From Bacteroidales bacterium (GTDB lineage: Bacteria > Bacteroidota > Bacteroidia > Bacteroidales > Paludibacteraceae), in the NCBI GenBank assembly GCA_015061165.1, contig SUXC01000005.1, positions 1 through 64,000 of the forward strand: a stretch of DNA of 64,000 bases, in the 5' to 3' direction. This document shows positions 1 to 9,990 of the stretch, piece after piece (positions within the stretch are counted from its first letter, which is position 1; each line of letters opens with the position of its first letter). Both the position numbers and the translations under genes were made by a program. The notes beneath the pieces were generated by a model that was not told the DNA's origin, searched no databases, and saw nothing but the letters and a program-made list of their open reading frames with translations.

Positions 1-85
1 TACTAATAAACTTATCCGTCAAGCATTCGCTGTTGTTAATAATAATCAACCTTATATCGATGGATATGTATCAACTTTTGCATAA
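1..85 (+). pseudogene. 3' end of a transposase-like CDS (probable IS110 family), truncated by the window edge
   Basis: Frame from nt 2 reads TNKLIRQAFAVVNNNQPYIDGYVSTFA*, resembling IS110/IS116/IS902 transposase C-termini. Only 27 residues are visible, and it may be intact outside the window. Confidence 0.45.
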
Positions 86-143
86 AAATCGCTTTTTTTG
101 TTAAAAATTTATTATAGTTCGTCAATTCATGTTTGTATTTTGT

Positions 144-187
144 TTTTCGCTCAAATAAATGCAACGAGTTGCATTGGTGAGCGAAAA
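144..187. terminator. Long inverted repeat (terminator or IS-end structure)
   Basis: TTTTCGCTCA (144-153) pairs with TGAGCGAAAA (178-187). Inside it, ATGCAAC (159-165) pairs with GTTGCAT (168-174). Lies between convergent genes. Confidence 0.55.
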
Positions 188-208
188 CAAAAATGGTTAC
201 TTGTTTTT

Positions 209-3200
209 TTATAGTTCTATTATTAACTGTTTGATTTCGCCATCGCGGGCGAAGATGTGTTTGCTTTGTTCTGGAGTGAGGGTTACACAACCTGTGCCCT
301 TGCCCGTTTTGCGGTAGATAATCTCTGTGCCACAATACGAGAAGCGCAGTTCGCCATGTTGAGGCGAAAGGTTAGAAGATTTGAAATCTACATCGGTGAG
401 CATGATGGGGCAGAAGGTGATTTGTCCATCTTGCACGTGTACGCCCAACTCGAAGAAGCGAGAGATAATGTCCTCCTTGACCTGTCCTGTCATGCCTGGT
501 TGTTGAACACCGCTCATAGAAGGCGTATGCGAATAAGCATCAAATGGGAAAGATCCGTACTCGGCAGGGGTCTTGTGGGAGCCGATGCCTTCTCTAATCG
601 CCTTGTAATGGGCGATTAGATTGGACGCAGCTTCGCTGCTATGGGACGGCGTTCCGCCTATTGGATATTGGCTATTGGCTTGAATACATTCGCCGACGGC
701 GAGGAGGAGTTTGCTGACCATGTGCCAGTAGATACAACTCAGACCTTCGTACTTGTAGAACGTGCCTGAACGACCTGTGAACGCATGGTGGTTGAAGAGC
801 TGTTCGTAGAGATTGAGCAGTTGCTCTGTCTCCTCTGGGGTGATGTCTTCGCTGCTCTTTTGGATAGCGCGCAGGAGGAAGTCGGCATTGTTGAAGTTAG
901 CCGAGAAATGTACCTTACCAGTGCAGTCCTGCGTGAGGATATCCGTAGCATGATGAGCCAAGAGGCGTTGCACGATAGGCAAGGATAATGCCTCCTCTGG
1001 CAGGGTGTTCATATCTAAGAAGGAAGCGCGTTTGCGTGCGGGATAGAGCATGTAGCTGCGTTGGTCTTCGCGATAAAGTGCGGATTGGCGCATAGCGTCC
1101 AGCAAGTCGGCTGCTTGCTCGGTATTCAAACGGCGAGAAGAGAGGACTGCCACCTGACCCTCGAGCATCTCATAGAGATGGCTGATGGAGATAGTGCCAC
1201 GGTCGAACTTCACGAGATTGTAGGCATGGTACAGACCATCTTCGCGCTGATTGACATCGATAGACTGGTCGATGAAATCAAGCGTCATAATGAGGAACTG
1301 GCAGATGAGCGATGCGTCCATCTCCACTTTCTTACCAGAGTGTCCTGCGTAGATAGCATTGCGGTATGCCTCGCCTGCACGACCTACTTGGTCGGTAAAG
1401 GTGCGGCGGGTGTGGTCTGTGAAGGTAATTGGTTGGTCGGCTTGCTCTGGCAAGTGATTGACCATAGCGGTCAGTATATTGCGCAGGAAGAGTACCACCT
1501 CTTCGGAGAGCGCGTAGGTGTCGGATATAGGCGATGAGGCGAGAGGCAAGGAAGAATGGGCTGCGCCATCATAGAGTTGAATAAGGAAGGTCACGAAGCG
1601 GCGCATATAGTAGAGCGTGACCATAGAGGCACCATTGCCTACCAACGCATTATTGGCATCGTTCCACTCAGGGCGCAGGGTGTTCATCCATATACCTGCT
1701 TCGGGAATGAAATTGCTGAGTTTGGTGAGTAGTGTGATGAGCAGTTTCTCGGTGAAAGTAACCAAGAGTGGTTGGTCGTCAGTACCCATCACGAGGCGCG
1801 CATCTTGTCCGTAGGTGGACAGCTGTGAGAAGATATGGTCGTGGGCTGCTTGGTCGAACGTGATGGTGTTCTTAGGATTGCGCACGATGTCCGCATACGA
1901 GCGGAAGCGATAAGGCACAGCAGCGAAAGCAAACTCGCGCATGCCCAACATATCGCGCAACGCCTGTGGGTTGTGCTGGTGGCTGAGTTCGAGTAGGCGA
2001 CAGAGATAGATAATCTGGTGGTCGCCCCAATAGCCGATGTTTGACCAAGGGTTCTCGGGCTCGATGACCTCCCAATCAATGCCTTCGGAGGTCACTTTGT
2101 ATGGATTATAGCCATCGGCTGTGGTTGCGTTGAGGAACTTAGCGATGATACTATTCACATAATCAGGGTAGGAGAGCGATAGGGCTTCCCAGTTCTGGAA
2201 TATGTCGCGCCAGTTGCCTTGGTAGGAGATGATATGGTGGTCTTGCTCATCCTTCACGCGGATATCAAAGAGGTTCCATGGACGGCTGGGGTCGCCATGA
2301 CGGCGCGAGAATGTGAGTGGCAAGTACTCCATGAAGAGGCGGTGGAGTTGGTGGTCCTGACGCTCCTGCACCGCTTGGTCGAGTTCGGCATGAGAGATGG
2401 ACTCGGGCAGATTGGTGAGGAAGGTATGGTGTTTGTCTGCCAAAGCACGGTTGAAGAGGGCGACATGCGCTGCGAAAGCGGGACCAGAGATATGATAATT
2501 GTCGCAATAGAAGCCACCGCGCATGGTATTGAAGAGCGTGTTGGCAAAATGGCGTACATCGTTGGCCTCATCCGCCGTGGATTGTACACCATCGTTCTGC
2601 GCCACTATTTGGCGAAGGTTGGCGGTAGTGGTTTGCAGGGCTGATTGCAACTGCGCTACTGCATCGGGTTGCTGCATGAACGCCATGCTGCGGCGAACAG
2701 AAACAGCATCCTGCATGACGTCGCAGATGAAGTGCCACTGAAGTTCAGAGGTTAAAGGTGAAAGGTTAGAGGTTAAAGGCTGGGACATGTCTTTAACAGG
2801 GATGGTAGCAGTGAAATGGGCGAAGATGGCTCCGCGAACACCTTTGGACTCGGATTCTGGTTGGATAGTGCCACCACGACGGAACGTGTCGAGTTGGGTG
2901 CTTGAACAGAGATATTGGGTATCGGGAATCGGGTGTCGGGAATCGGATAAGGTATAAACAGTGTTGCAACGAAGGGATTCGCTGGGTTCGGCACGGTCCA
3001 CAAGGATAGCCTCCATGCGGAAGAGTACCATACCATTGCCTACATGTTCGGTGCGCTTGTAGCCATCGACCAGTGTGGAGAAGGTGTTTTGCGTGATACG
3101 CTCTACTCCCGAAGGCATGACATTCTGCAAGCCATCTAATACCTCGACGGTGATAGGGGCATCGGTCTCGTTGGAGAGATGAGCAGTGCGCACCCAACCG

Positions 3201-3619
3201 AGATGGGTAGCAGGTGCCCACTCGTAGGAGAAGATAAGTCCTAAATCTACATTCTCCTCGCGGAAGAGCAGGCGGTTGCCCGTTACCGACTTGGCAATGG
3301 AGCGAATAATATGGTAGGTGCCCATCTGACGCGATGAGAAGGGTTCCCATAGTTGGGTGCCTTGGGCAGTGTGTACGCGGAGGATAGTCTTAGGACCAGT
3401 CTGCTCGTAGTTCTCGGTGATCTTATCATCGGTGTAGTAAGGGAAAAGCACCTGTTCGGGGTTGCGGCGACCACATGTGAGTCCGCCTGTGGATGAGATG
3501 TACATCCAAAGGTCGGTATCGCTGGCCAACGATATGAAGAACGGCTGCATGTGATCGTAGTGATAGATGCAGTAGAAGCGTTCGCCGTGGATGTCTATGT
3601 AGTGTCCTGTGGGGGTCAT
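209..3619 (-). CDS. GH94/GH149/GH161-type glycoside phosphorylase, probable beta-1,3-glucan phosphorylase
   Basis: 1136-aa ORF with an N-terminal GH94-like domain (GGLTCGRRNPEQVLFPYY...). Length and laminarin-locus context favour the large GH149/GH161-type enzymes. No signal peptide. Confidence 0.65.
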   Translation of the reverse strand: MTPTGHYIDIHGERFYCIYHYDHMQPFFISLASDTDLWMYISSTGGLTCGRRNPEQVLFPYYTDDKITENYEQTGPKTILRVHTAQGTQLWEPFSSRQMGTYHIIRSIAKSVTGNRLLFREENVDLGLIFSYEWAPATHLGWVRTAHLSNETDAPITVEVLDGLQNVMPSGVERITQNTFSTLVDGYKRTEHVGNGMVLFRMEAILVDRAEPSESLRCNTVYTLSDSRHPIPDTQYLCSSTQLDTFRRGGTIQPESESKGVRGAIFAHFTATIPVKDMSQPLTSNLSPLTSELQWHFICDVMQDAVSVRRSMAFMQQPDAVAQLQSALQTTTANLRQIVAQNDGVQSTADEANDVRHFANTLFNTMRGGFYCDNYHISGPAFAAHVALFNRALADKHHTFLTNLPESISHAELDQAVQERQDHQLHRLFMEYLPLTFSRRHGDPSRPWNLFDIRVKDEQDHHIISYQGNWRDIFQNWEALSLSYPDYVNSIIAKFLNATTADGYNPYKVTSEGIDWEVIEPENPWSNIGYWGDHQIIYLCRLLELSHQHNPQALRDMLGMREFAFAAVPYRFRSYADIVRNPKNTITFDQAAHDHIFSQLSTYGQDARLVMGTDDQPLLVTFTEKLLITLLTKLSNFIPEAGIWMNTLRPEWNDANNALVGNGASMVTLYYMRRFVTFLIQLYDGAAHSSLPLASSPISDTYALSEEVVLFLRNILTAMVNHLPEQADQPITFTDHTRRTFTDQVGRAGEAYRNAIYAGHSGKKVEMDASLICQFLIMTLDFIDQSIDVNQREDGLYHAYNLVKFDRGTISISHLYEMLEGQVAVLSSRRLNTEQAADLLDAMRQSALYREDQRSYMLYPARKRASFLDMNTLPEEALSLPIVQRLLAHHATDILTQDCTGKVHFSANFNNADFLLRAIQKSSEDITPEETEQLLNLYEQLFNHHAFTGRSGTFYKYEGLSCIYWHMVSKLLLAVGECIQANSQYPIGGTPSHSSEAASNLIAHYKAIREGIGSHKTPAEYGSFPFDAYSHTPSMSGVQQPGMTGQVKEDIISRFFELGVHVQDGQITFCPIMLTDVDFKSSNLSPQHGELRFSYCGTEIIYRKTGKGTGCVTLTPEQSKHIFARDGEIKQLIIEL

Positions 3620-3697
3620 TGTTGCTTTGTTTGAGTCGGGATTCGGGAGTCGGGAATCCGATCTTTTTTGGAATCGGGAGTCGGGAGTCCGAGGGTA

Positions 3698-5134
3698 TTA
3701 ATTGTTACGTTGTTCGAGCTCGGTTTTCATTTGTTGCAGGGTTGGGGTATCGAGGTTGTAGAATGCAAGCAGGATAGCGCATGATGCATAGAGTACACCT
3801 GGCAAGATGCCAAAGAGCCAATGGATACTGGTCATGATAGTAGGGTCGTTCTGGATTTGTTGCAAGCCCATTGTAGCATCAAAATGAACGGCTGTCATAA
3901 TGGCACCAAACAAGGCAGCACCGATAGACCAACCAATCTTCTGTGCAAAGACCGCAGCAGAGAGGCACAGACCTGTGGTGCGGCGTTGGAACTTCCACTC
4001 GCCATAGTCTGCTGCATCGGCAAGCATGGTCCATAGCAACGAGATAGCAGGTGCATAGGCAATCTTACCCAAGCAGTTGAAGACATTAATGAGTACGAAA
4101 TTGGTGCCTGCGAAATAGAGCAAGCAGAAGAATAGTCCTGAGAGTAATGAGCAGACAATATAGAGTTGCTTAGCGCCAAACTTCTTTACGAGTGGTTTGG
4201 TGGTAGGTATAGCGATGATGAGTGCTACTGTACCGAGGATGTTGAAGATTTGGCTCTTGGATTCGGCATCGAGGAAATACTTGAAGTAGTAGGTAGCGGA
4301 GATGTTTTGGATAGCAAACATGATAAACGATACAATACCAACAAGCATCAATACCACCCATGGGCGGTTCTTGAAGAGGTACTTGAAGTCATGTTTGAGG
4401 TCGGTCTCCTGACGTTTAGGTGGAGCAATACGCTCTTTGGTGGTAGCAAAAGTGATGAGGAAGAGAACCACCCCTATTACACCGAAGATAGCCACGAGGT
4501 ATCTGAAACCAATGATATAGGATGAGCGTACGAGGTCGGTATTACCCGCGCCGCTTTCCATAAAGAGTTTGCGCGCACCGTCATCAGACATAATGGAATA
4601 GTCCATGCCTGTAGCGTGCGAGCCGAGGTAGTACACGATATAGAGTGCGAAGCCCGAAACGAGTAACTGACCGATATTGGCAGCCACGAAACGGTAGGAG
4701 TTGAGTCCTGCGCGCTCGATGGAGTCGTTGGTCATCACGGCTCCCAAAGAGGAGTAAGGGATATTGACCACAGCATATATGATACGCAAGCCAATAAACA
4801 TAGGCAGGATATATGCGATGAGGGCATCGCCTTGCAGGTCAGGACCGAGGAAGGCAAGGAAGACAAACAGCGCAAAAGGAATGCAACCGTAGAGCAAGAA
4901 CGGACGGAACTTACCCCAACGGGTATTGGTGCGGTCTGCCCAGATACCTACGATAGGATCCATAACCGCATCCATGATAGTGCCAAGGATAGCGATGGCA
5001 GTGGACCATGCAGGGCTGATACCGAGTACGTCGGTATAGTAGAATATTAACCAGAAATTGACCATGTCCCACACAAAGTGTGAGGCGGTATCACCAAGGC
5101 TGTAGCCGAGTTTTTCTTTGATGGAGAGTTTCAT
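3698..5134 (-). CDS. GPH-family (MelB-like) sugar:cation symporter, MFS
   Basis: MKLSIKEKLGYSLGDTASHFVWDMVNFWLIFYYTDVLGIS...MDPIVGIWADRTNTRWGKFRPF; multiple TM helices. Confidence 0.88.
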   Translation of the reverse strand: MKLSIKEKLGYSLGDTASHFVWDMVNFWLIFYYTDVLGISPAWSTAIAILGTIMDAVMDPIVGIWADRTNTRWGKFRPFLLYGCIPFALFVFLAFLGPDLQGDALIAYILPMFIGLRIIYAVVNIPYSSLGAVMTNDSIERAGLNSYRFVAANIGQLLVSGFALYIVYYLGSHATGMDYSIMSDDGARKLFMESGAGNTDLVRSSYIIGFRYLVAIFGVIGVVLFLITFATTKERIAPPKRQETDLKHDFKYLFKNRPWVVLMLVGIVSFIMFAIQNISATYYFKYFLDAESKSQIFNILGTVALIIAIPTTKPLVKKFGAKQLYIVCSLLSGLFFCLLYFAGTNFVLINVFNCLGKIAYAPAISLLWTMLADAADYGEWKFQRRTTGLCLSAAVFAQKIGWSIGAALFGAIMTAVHFDATMGLQQIQNDPTIMTSIHWLFGILPGVLYASCAILLAFYNLDTPTLQQMKTELEQRNN

Positions 5135-5212
5135 GATTCATTATTTTTTTGAGAGTCGGGAGTCGCGAGTCGGGAATCGGGAATTGTGAATCGGGAATCG
5201 CGAGTCGGGACT

Positions 5213-6187
5213 CTAGTGGTTAAACTGGTATATGCGAATATAATCAATGTACATTTTGACAGGGGTGCCATCTGCGGGTAGGGCGGTTACACGTTGGAAG
5301 TTCTCGTGGTCGGCAGTATATACCTCGGGGTACTTCTCGTGCATTGGTAGCCCTGGGAAGAAGCCACCTACTGCTAAGTTGAGCACGATATAGAATGGAT
5401 GGTTGAAGTAGTGTCCTGGTTCGTTGATAGATTTATCACGCAGCGAGAGTGCGAAATAAGGTGCTACCTCAGGATATTGGTCTTGGTCAAGGTACATAGC
5501 CAGACTATCTTCCGTCCAAATGACGGTGAAGAGGTGGAAGTCGCCTTGCACAGGATAAGCAGCTTCGCATACGCCTGCTTCGTTAGGGTACTTGCCATCG
5601 TTAAAACTTTCGCCCCAGTGCGCAGCCCCGTTGAAATAGCGGTCGGAAAGACCTTTCTCGATACCATCTTTGTGACCCATCTCTACAATGTCGATCTCGC
5701 CGCATTTAGGCCATACTACGCGCCCTTGTGCAGCCAACTGCTCGCGCTGACGGTCGATAGAGTCATCGTTGCCGAGGTTGGTAGCAAGATTATTGCCGAG
5801 CATCCAGAACGCAGGCCACAAGCCATCGGCAGTGTGAGGGAAAGCGATACGCGCCTCGATCTTGCCATAACAAACGGTAACTTTGTCCTGAGTATTGACA
5901 CGTGCCGAAGTGGCAGGGCGATTGCGATAGTCCTCGCGTTTGGCATTGAGCACGAGGCATGACTCGCCCGATACGGGGTGGCGTTCGATAGTGACATTGC
6001 GGGGGGTGTAGTATTGCATCTCGGCATTGCCTCCACCACGAGCGTTATCGTCCACGTTCCAATAAGCAGTGTCCAGCGTAGGGGCATTGAAATCATCTTC
6101 CCATACGAGGGTATAGGGCTGTTTAGCGTGGCAGGATGATAGCAGCACTGCGCTTAACGATAAGAATATAAACTTAAAGGGTTTCAA
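5213..6187 (-). CDS. GH16 beta-glucanase (laminarinase-like) lipoprotein
   Basis: Lipobox LLSSC; GH16 motif GEIDIVE; C-terminal MYIDYIRIYQ. Confidence 0.88.
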   Translation of the reverse strand: MKPFKFIFLSLSAVLLSSCHAKQPYTLVWEDDFNAPTLDTAYWNVDDNARGGGNAEMQYYTPRNVTIERHPVSGESCLVLNAKREDYRNRPATSARVNTQDKVTVCYGKIEARIAFPHTADGLWPAFWMLGNNLATNLGNDDSIDRQREQLAAQGRVVWPKCGEIDIVEMGHKDGIEKGLSDRYFNGAAHWGESFNDGKYPNEAGVCEAAYPVQGDFHLFTVIWTEDSLAMYLDQDQYPEVAPYFALSLRDKSINEPGHYFNHPFYIVLNLAVGGFFPGLPMHEKYPEVYTADHENFQRVTALPADGTPVKMYIDYIRIYQFNH

Positions 6188-6207
6188 TGTTTTTATGTAT
6201 TAAAGGG

Positions 6208-7263
6208 TTATTGTATTTGTTGTCCTACGATATTGTATAGTTGTCCGTTTTTGCGGATGAAGATTTGTCCGTTGTGGATGATTTTTTGTGCAGGTTGGGA
6301 TAGAGTAATATCTTCTACTGCGGTATCGTCGTCGGGTTCGATTGCATCGGAAGGCGATGGAGAGATGAAAGTCTCTTTGTCGGTGCCCTGTTGGTAGATA
6401 CGAATCCAGTCAATATAGACCGAACGTGGGCCATCGGCAAGAGCCGTAATCTTGTTGATGTCCCAAATCTGAGGGAAGTTGCCACCTACGGCGAGGTTAG
6501 CGATGATGAAGTTAGGCTTAGCAAAGACACGACTGCGGTCGTAGTTAGCATCGTTGTTGGGCTCAAGGTCAGCGTGGAAGTATGGTTTTACGCCTGGGTT
6601 GGCATCGCGGTCCATATACATGTCGATAGAGGTGGGTGTCCAGATCATGGTGACAATATGGAAGGTGTCTTCTACGGAATAAGGATAGGTGATGTCTTGT
6701 GCATCGCACCACACGGTGTTCCATGCTGAGCCGAGATGGAGTGCGCCATTGAAGTAGCGGTCTTGGGTGCCACGGTTGATACCATTGGCATTGCCCAACT
6801 CAATGATGTCGGTCTCTCCGCAACGTGGCCATCCTACTTGGTCGAAGTCATTACCCATCTGCCAGAATGCAGGCCATAAGCCATTGGCAGTGTTGGGGAA
6901 CTTGATACGGGCTTCGATCTTGCCGAAGGTGTAGTAGAGATTATTCTTGCTATTGACACGACCCGAAGTGCATTTCTTACCTTGGTAATCCTCTTTGGTG
7001 GCAGTGAGCACAAGGCAATGCTTGCCGGTGATAGGTTCTACGTCAAGGGTTACACCTTTCTCGCAATAGTATTGCAACTCGTTGTTGCCACCACCATCGC
7101 CATTAACCTCTATGTTCCACACATTGCGGTCGAGGGTAGCGTCGGTGAAGTCTTCGTTCCAAACGAGGGTGTAGTCGTCTGCGATGAGGCGATAAGGCGA
7201 AGAGGCGAGGAGGATCGCGAAGAGAATTATGAATTTTGAATTTTGAATTAAGATAGTTTTCAT
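6208..7263 (-). CDS. GH16 beta-glucanase with short C-terminal tail
   Basis: GETDIIE motif; tail KIIHNGQIFIRKNGQLYNIVGQQIQ. Start trimmed from 7293 to the signal peptide MKTILIQNSKFIILFAILLASS. Confidence 0.83.
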   Translation of the reverse strand: MKTILIQNSKFIILFAILLASSPYRLIADDYTLVWNEDFTDATLDRNVWNIEVNGDGGGNNELQYYCEKGVTLDVEPITGKHCLVLTATKEDYQGKKCTSGRVNSKNNLYYTFGKIEARIKFPNTANGLWPAFWQMGNDFDQVGWPRCGETDIIELGNANGINRGTQDRYFNGALHLGSAWNTVWCDAQDITYPYSVEDTFHIVTMIWTPTSIDMYMDRDANPGVKPYFHADLEPNNDANYDRSRVFAKPNFIIANLAVGGNFPQIWDINKITALADGPRSVYIDWIRIYQQGTDKETFISPSPSDAIEPDDDTAVEDITLSQPAQKIIHNGQIFIRKNGQLYNIVGQQIQ

Positions 7264-7271
7264 GGGATTAT

Positions 7272-8516
7272 TTATTGTAAAAGTTGGTAGCAATTAAAGG
7301 TTCCTTTTAGTGCTTCAAGGCGGAGGGTATGGTTGCCGAGCGGTGGGATGACGGTAGTGGTGAGCGTAGTAGGGGCTTGCAAATCATTAGTTTTTGGCAT
7401 GTCCACTATAGCTTGGGCTACACCATCAATAGAAATACATACTTGACTATTGACGATGGAAGCGTATTGTATTTGCAGCGGTTGTTTGCTTTGTACATTG
7501 ATTTGATAATCAATCCATTGTCCTTGCATGAAGGATTGGATGTAGAGTTGGTTGTTATCAGTAACGCGCAAAGATATATTTTCCTCTTTCAGGGCGATGT
7601 ATTGGTGTGCACCTACGCCCTTTTCGAGAGAGAGGTAGGCGTTTTTGTCGAAAGAAGAGAACTGGGTGAAGATTTGTCCGAGTGGCGTGAGAAGGACTGG
7701 CGAGCCGTGGGTGAGGAGTTGCATATAAGGTGCAGAATCCACTTTGCCACTGGTGCGAGGCATGAACCATGCGTAGCGTTCTACGTGAGGGTTTTGCTCC
7801 ATGTGGTTGAGGACAGAGCACATATAGTCCATTTGCTTCTCTACATTGCTTGGCACAGGATCCCATGCGCAGAACTCGGTCATCCAGATGGGTTTGCCGT
7901 ATTTCTCAAAACGCTTGATATAATCTTTGACTGCAGAAGGCGATGCCATGTAGCAGTGGATAGCAATAGCGTGGATATTGTCAAGGGAGACGTTGGGCTG
8001 TGCAAAGAACTCATCGAGCCACTTGATAGGGTCGTGATAGCCCGCGAGTGTGCCATAGTTCATGGCAGGGGAGATGAGTTTGAGGTTCAGTTCTCGGGCT
8101 AATGCTACCACTTGTGGCCACTGCTCAGCCGCCTGCGCAGGGGTCATATTGCATTGGTCAGTGAGGTTAGGTTCGTTGAAGCCAAGCAGGTACTTGGTAT
8201 TAGGGTGCTCTTGCACGTACTGACGAATCTTGGCTGCACTATAGGAGCCATTCCAACACATAGGGCAGAAGTCCATCTCGTTGGTATCGAACCAAAGGGC
8301 AGCGGTGCTGTTTTGGTCGTTTGCCCAGTTGTAGGACCATGAGATAGCAGGCGAGAGTAATGGGAGGTCCTGGATATTGGTGAAGTTGAAGGACACACCG
8401 CGTTTGGCACTCTTCTGCATAAGAGAGGGCTGGTCGTGCGTAGGGGAGTTGCCGTTGCAAGAGATTAGGAAGAGAGCACTTATTACAACAAATATTTTAC
8501 TACTTAGCTGTTTCAT
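7272..8516 (-). CDS. GH128-like beta-1,3-glucanase lipoprotein
   Basis: Motifs YLLGFNEPNL and PIWMTEFCAWD; lipobox FLISC; C-terminal CBM-like extension. Confidence 0.8.
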   Translation of the reverse strand: MKQLSSKIFVVISALFLISCNGNSPTHDQPSLMQKSAKRGVSFNFTNIQDLPLLSPAISWSYNWANDQNSTAALWFDTNEMDFCPMCWNGSYSAAKIRQYVQEHPNTKYLLGFNEPNLTDQCNMTPAQAAEQWPQVVALARELNLKLISPAMNYGTLAGYHDPIKWLDEFFAQPNVSLDNIHAIAIHCYMASPSAVKDYIKRFEKYGKPIWMTEFCAWDPVPSNVEKQMDYMCSVLNHMEQNPHVERYAWFMPRTSGKVDSAPYMQLLTHGSPVLLTPLGQIFTQFSSFDKNAYLSLEKGVGAHQYIALKEENISLRVTDNNQLYIQSFMQGQWIDYQINVQSKQPLQIQYASIVNSQVCISIDGVAQAIVDMPKTNDLQAPTTLTTTVIPPLGNHTLRLEALKGTFNCYQLLQ

Positions 8517-8536
8517 AGTAACATTATCAAAATTAC

Positions 8537-9805
8537 TTAGGGTTGTTCTTGGCGTTGGTACACGCGTACCCAGTCCACGTACATGATACGTTGTTGGTTG
8601 AAGATGGAGTCGTCCACCTTACCGCCCATGTTGCCACCAATGGCGCAGTTGAGAATGATAAAGTGCGGTTGCGTGAAAGGCCATGAACGAGGATTGTCGA
8701 TAAGCGTTTCCCAAACCGTAGCATACTCTTCTCCGTCCACGAAGAAACGGATACAATCTTTGCCATCCTTCTCCTCTTGGCACCACTCCACGCCATAGGT
8801 ATGGAAGTCGTTAGACAATGGATGATCGAAGAAATGAGTAGCGTGCCAGTTCTTGCCATTGGTGCCGTTCTTCTCTGGGGTGTGGACAGCAAAAGAGGCG
8901 CGTGTGTCTTGTGAGCCGATATGCTCGATGATGTCAATCTCGCCACACGCCGGCCATCCGCCCGACTCGCCCATCATCCAGAAAGCAGGCCATGTACCCA
9001 TACCGCCTGGGAACTTGATATGGGCTTCCACCTTGCCGTAGAGGAAGGACTTTTTGCCTTTGGAGAGGAGGCGTGCAGAAGTATATTCGCGGTTTTCGTA
9101 GGTCTCTTTGCGTGCTTCAATCTCGAGACAACCATCTTTGACGCGCACGTTCTCGGGGCGTTGGGTGTAGTATTGCAACTCGTTGTTGCCCCAACCACCT
9201 CCACCGATGTTGTAGCCCCAAACGGACTCATCGAGGGTTGTGCCATTGAACTCGTCGGACCACACGAGCGAATAGTCGCCCCACTGGTGCTCTACAGCCA
9301 CGAGAGCGGATACCGATTCCACAGGAGTGGAAAGGGTGATGGTGGCATTACCCGATTTGAGCGCAGTGATAGTGCCTTGCTGATCCACTTGCACGATGTC
9401 TTCAGCAGAAGATGCCCATGTGAGATTGAGTCCATAGGTGTTGCCATATTGGAACTGGTAGGTATCGCCTTTCTTCAGAGATACGAAGGCTGGAGAGATA
9501 CGCAACGTAGAGCCATCGGTGCCACTGACAAAGACCTGTGCATTGACAATGGTAGAACCCGATTTGGCAGTGATGGTGGCATTGCCTATGGCATTGGCAG
9601 TGACAGTACCATGGAAAACGGTGGCTACCGAATCATCGGAGGAAGCCCACTCGATATTAGTAGCCTCGCCAATAATATTGATAGTGGTAATCTCACCCAC
9701 TTTCATTTGTAGAGAGTTGGGATTGAGCGAGAAATTGACTTCAGACTCGCACGCTATACACAGAATAGCGCAGAGGAATAGGAGGGTATGTAATGTTTGT
9801 TTCAT
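8537..9805 (-). CDS. GH16 laminarinase with N-terminal Big2 domains
   Basis: Lipobox LCIAC; Big2-type repeats (VGEITTINI..., KKGDTYQFQY...); GH16 motif GEIDIIEHIG. Confidence 0.88.
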   Translation of the reverse strand: MKQTLHTLLFLCAILCIACESEVNFSLNPNSLQMKVGEITTINIIGEATNIEWASSDDSVATVFHGTVTANAIGNATITAKSGSTIVNAQVFVSGTDGSTLRISPAFVSLKKGDTYQFQYGNTYGLNLTWASSAEDIVQVDQQGTITALKSGNATITLSTPVESVSALVAVEHQWGDYSLVWSDEFNGTTLDESVWGYNIGGGGWGNNELQYYTQRPENVRVKDGCLEIEARKETYENREYTSARLLSKGKKSFLYGKVEAHIKFPGGMGTWPAFWMMGESGGWPACGEIDIIEHIGSQDTRASFAVHTPEKNGTNGKNWHATHFFDHPLSNDFHTYGVEWCQEEKDGKDCIRFFVDGEEYATVWETLIDNPRSWPFTQPHFIILNCAIGGNMGGKVDDSIFNQQRIMYVDWVRVYQRQEQP

Positions 9806-9990
9806 GTTCGTTGGTTGTTCGTTTTAGGGCTAAGAGGAGGTAATCAGCCTCCTCAAAGCGGGGGAATTCATTGCTTACTGATACGCTATACCTATACGAA
9901 TGTACCGTTTATCTATCGTGTATCTAACGTATATCTATCGTGTATCTAACGTAACTAATAGCGTAGGAGTAGCGATGTGTTAGGGGTTGC

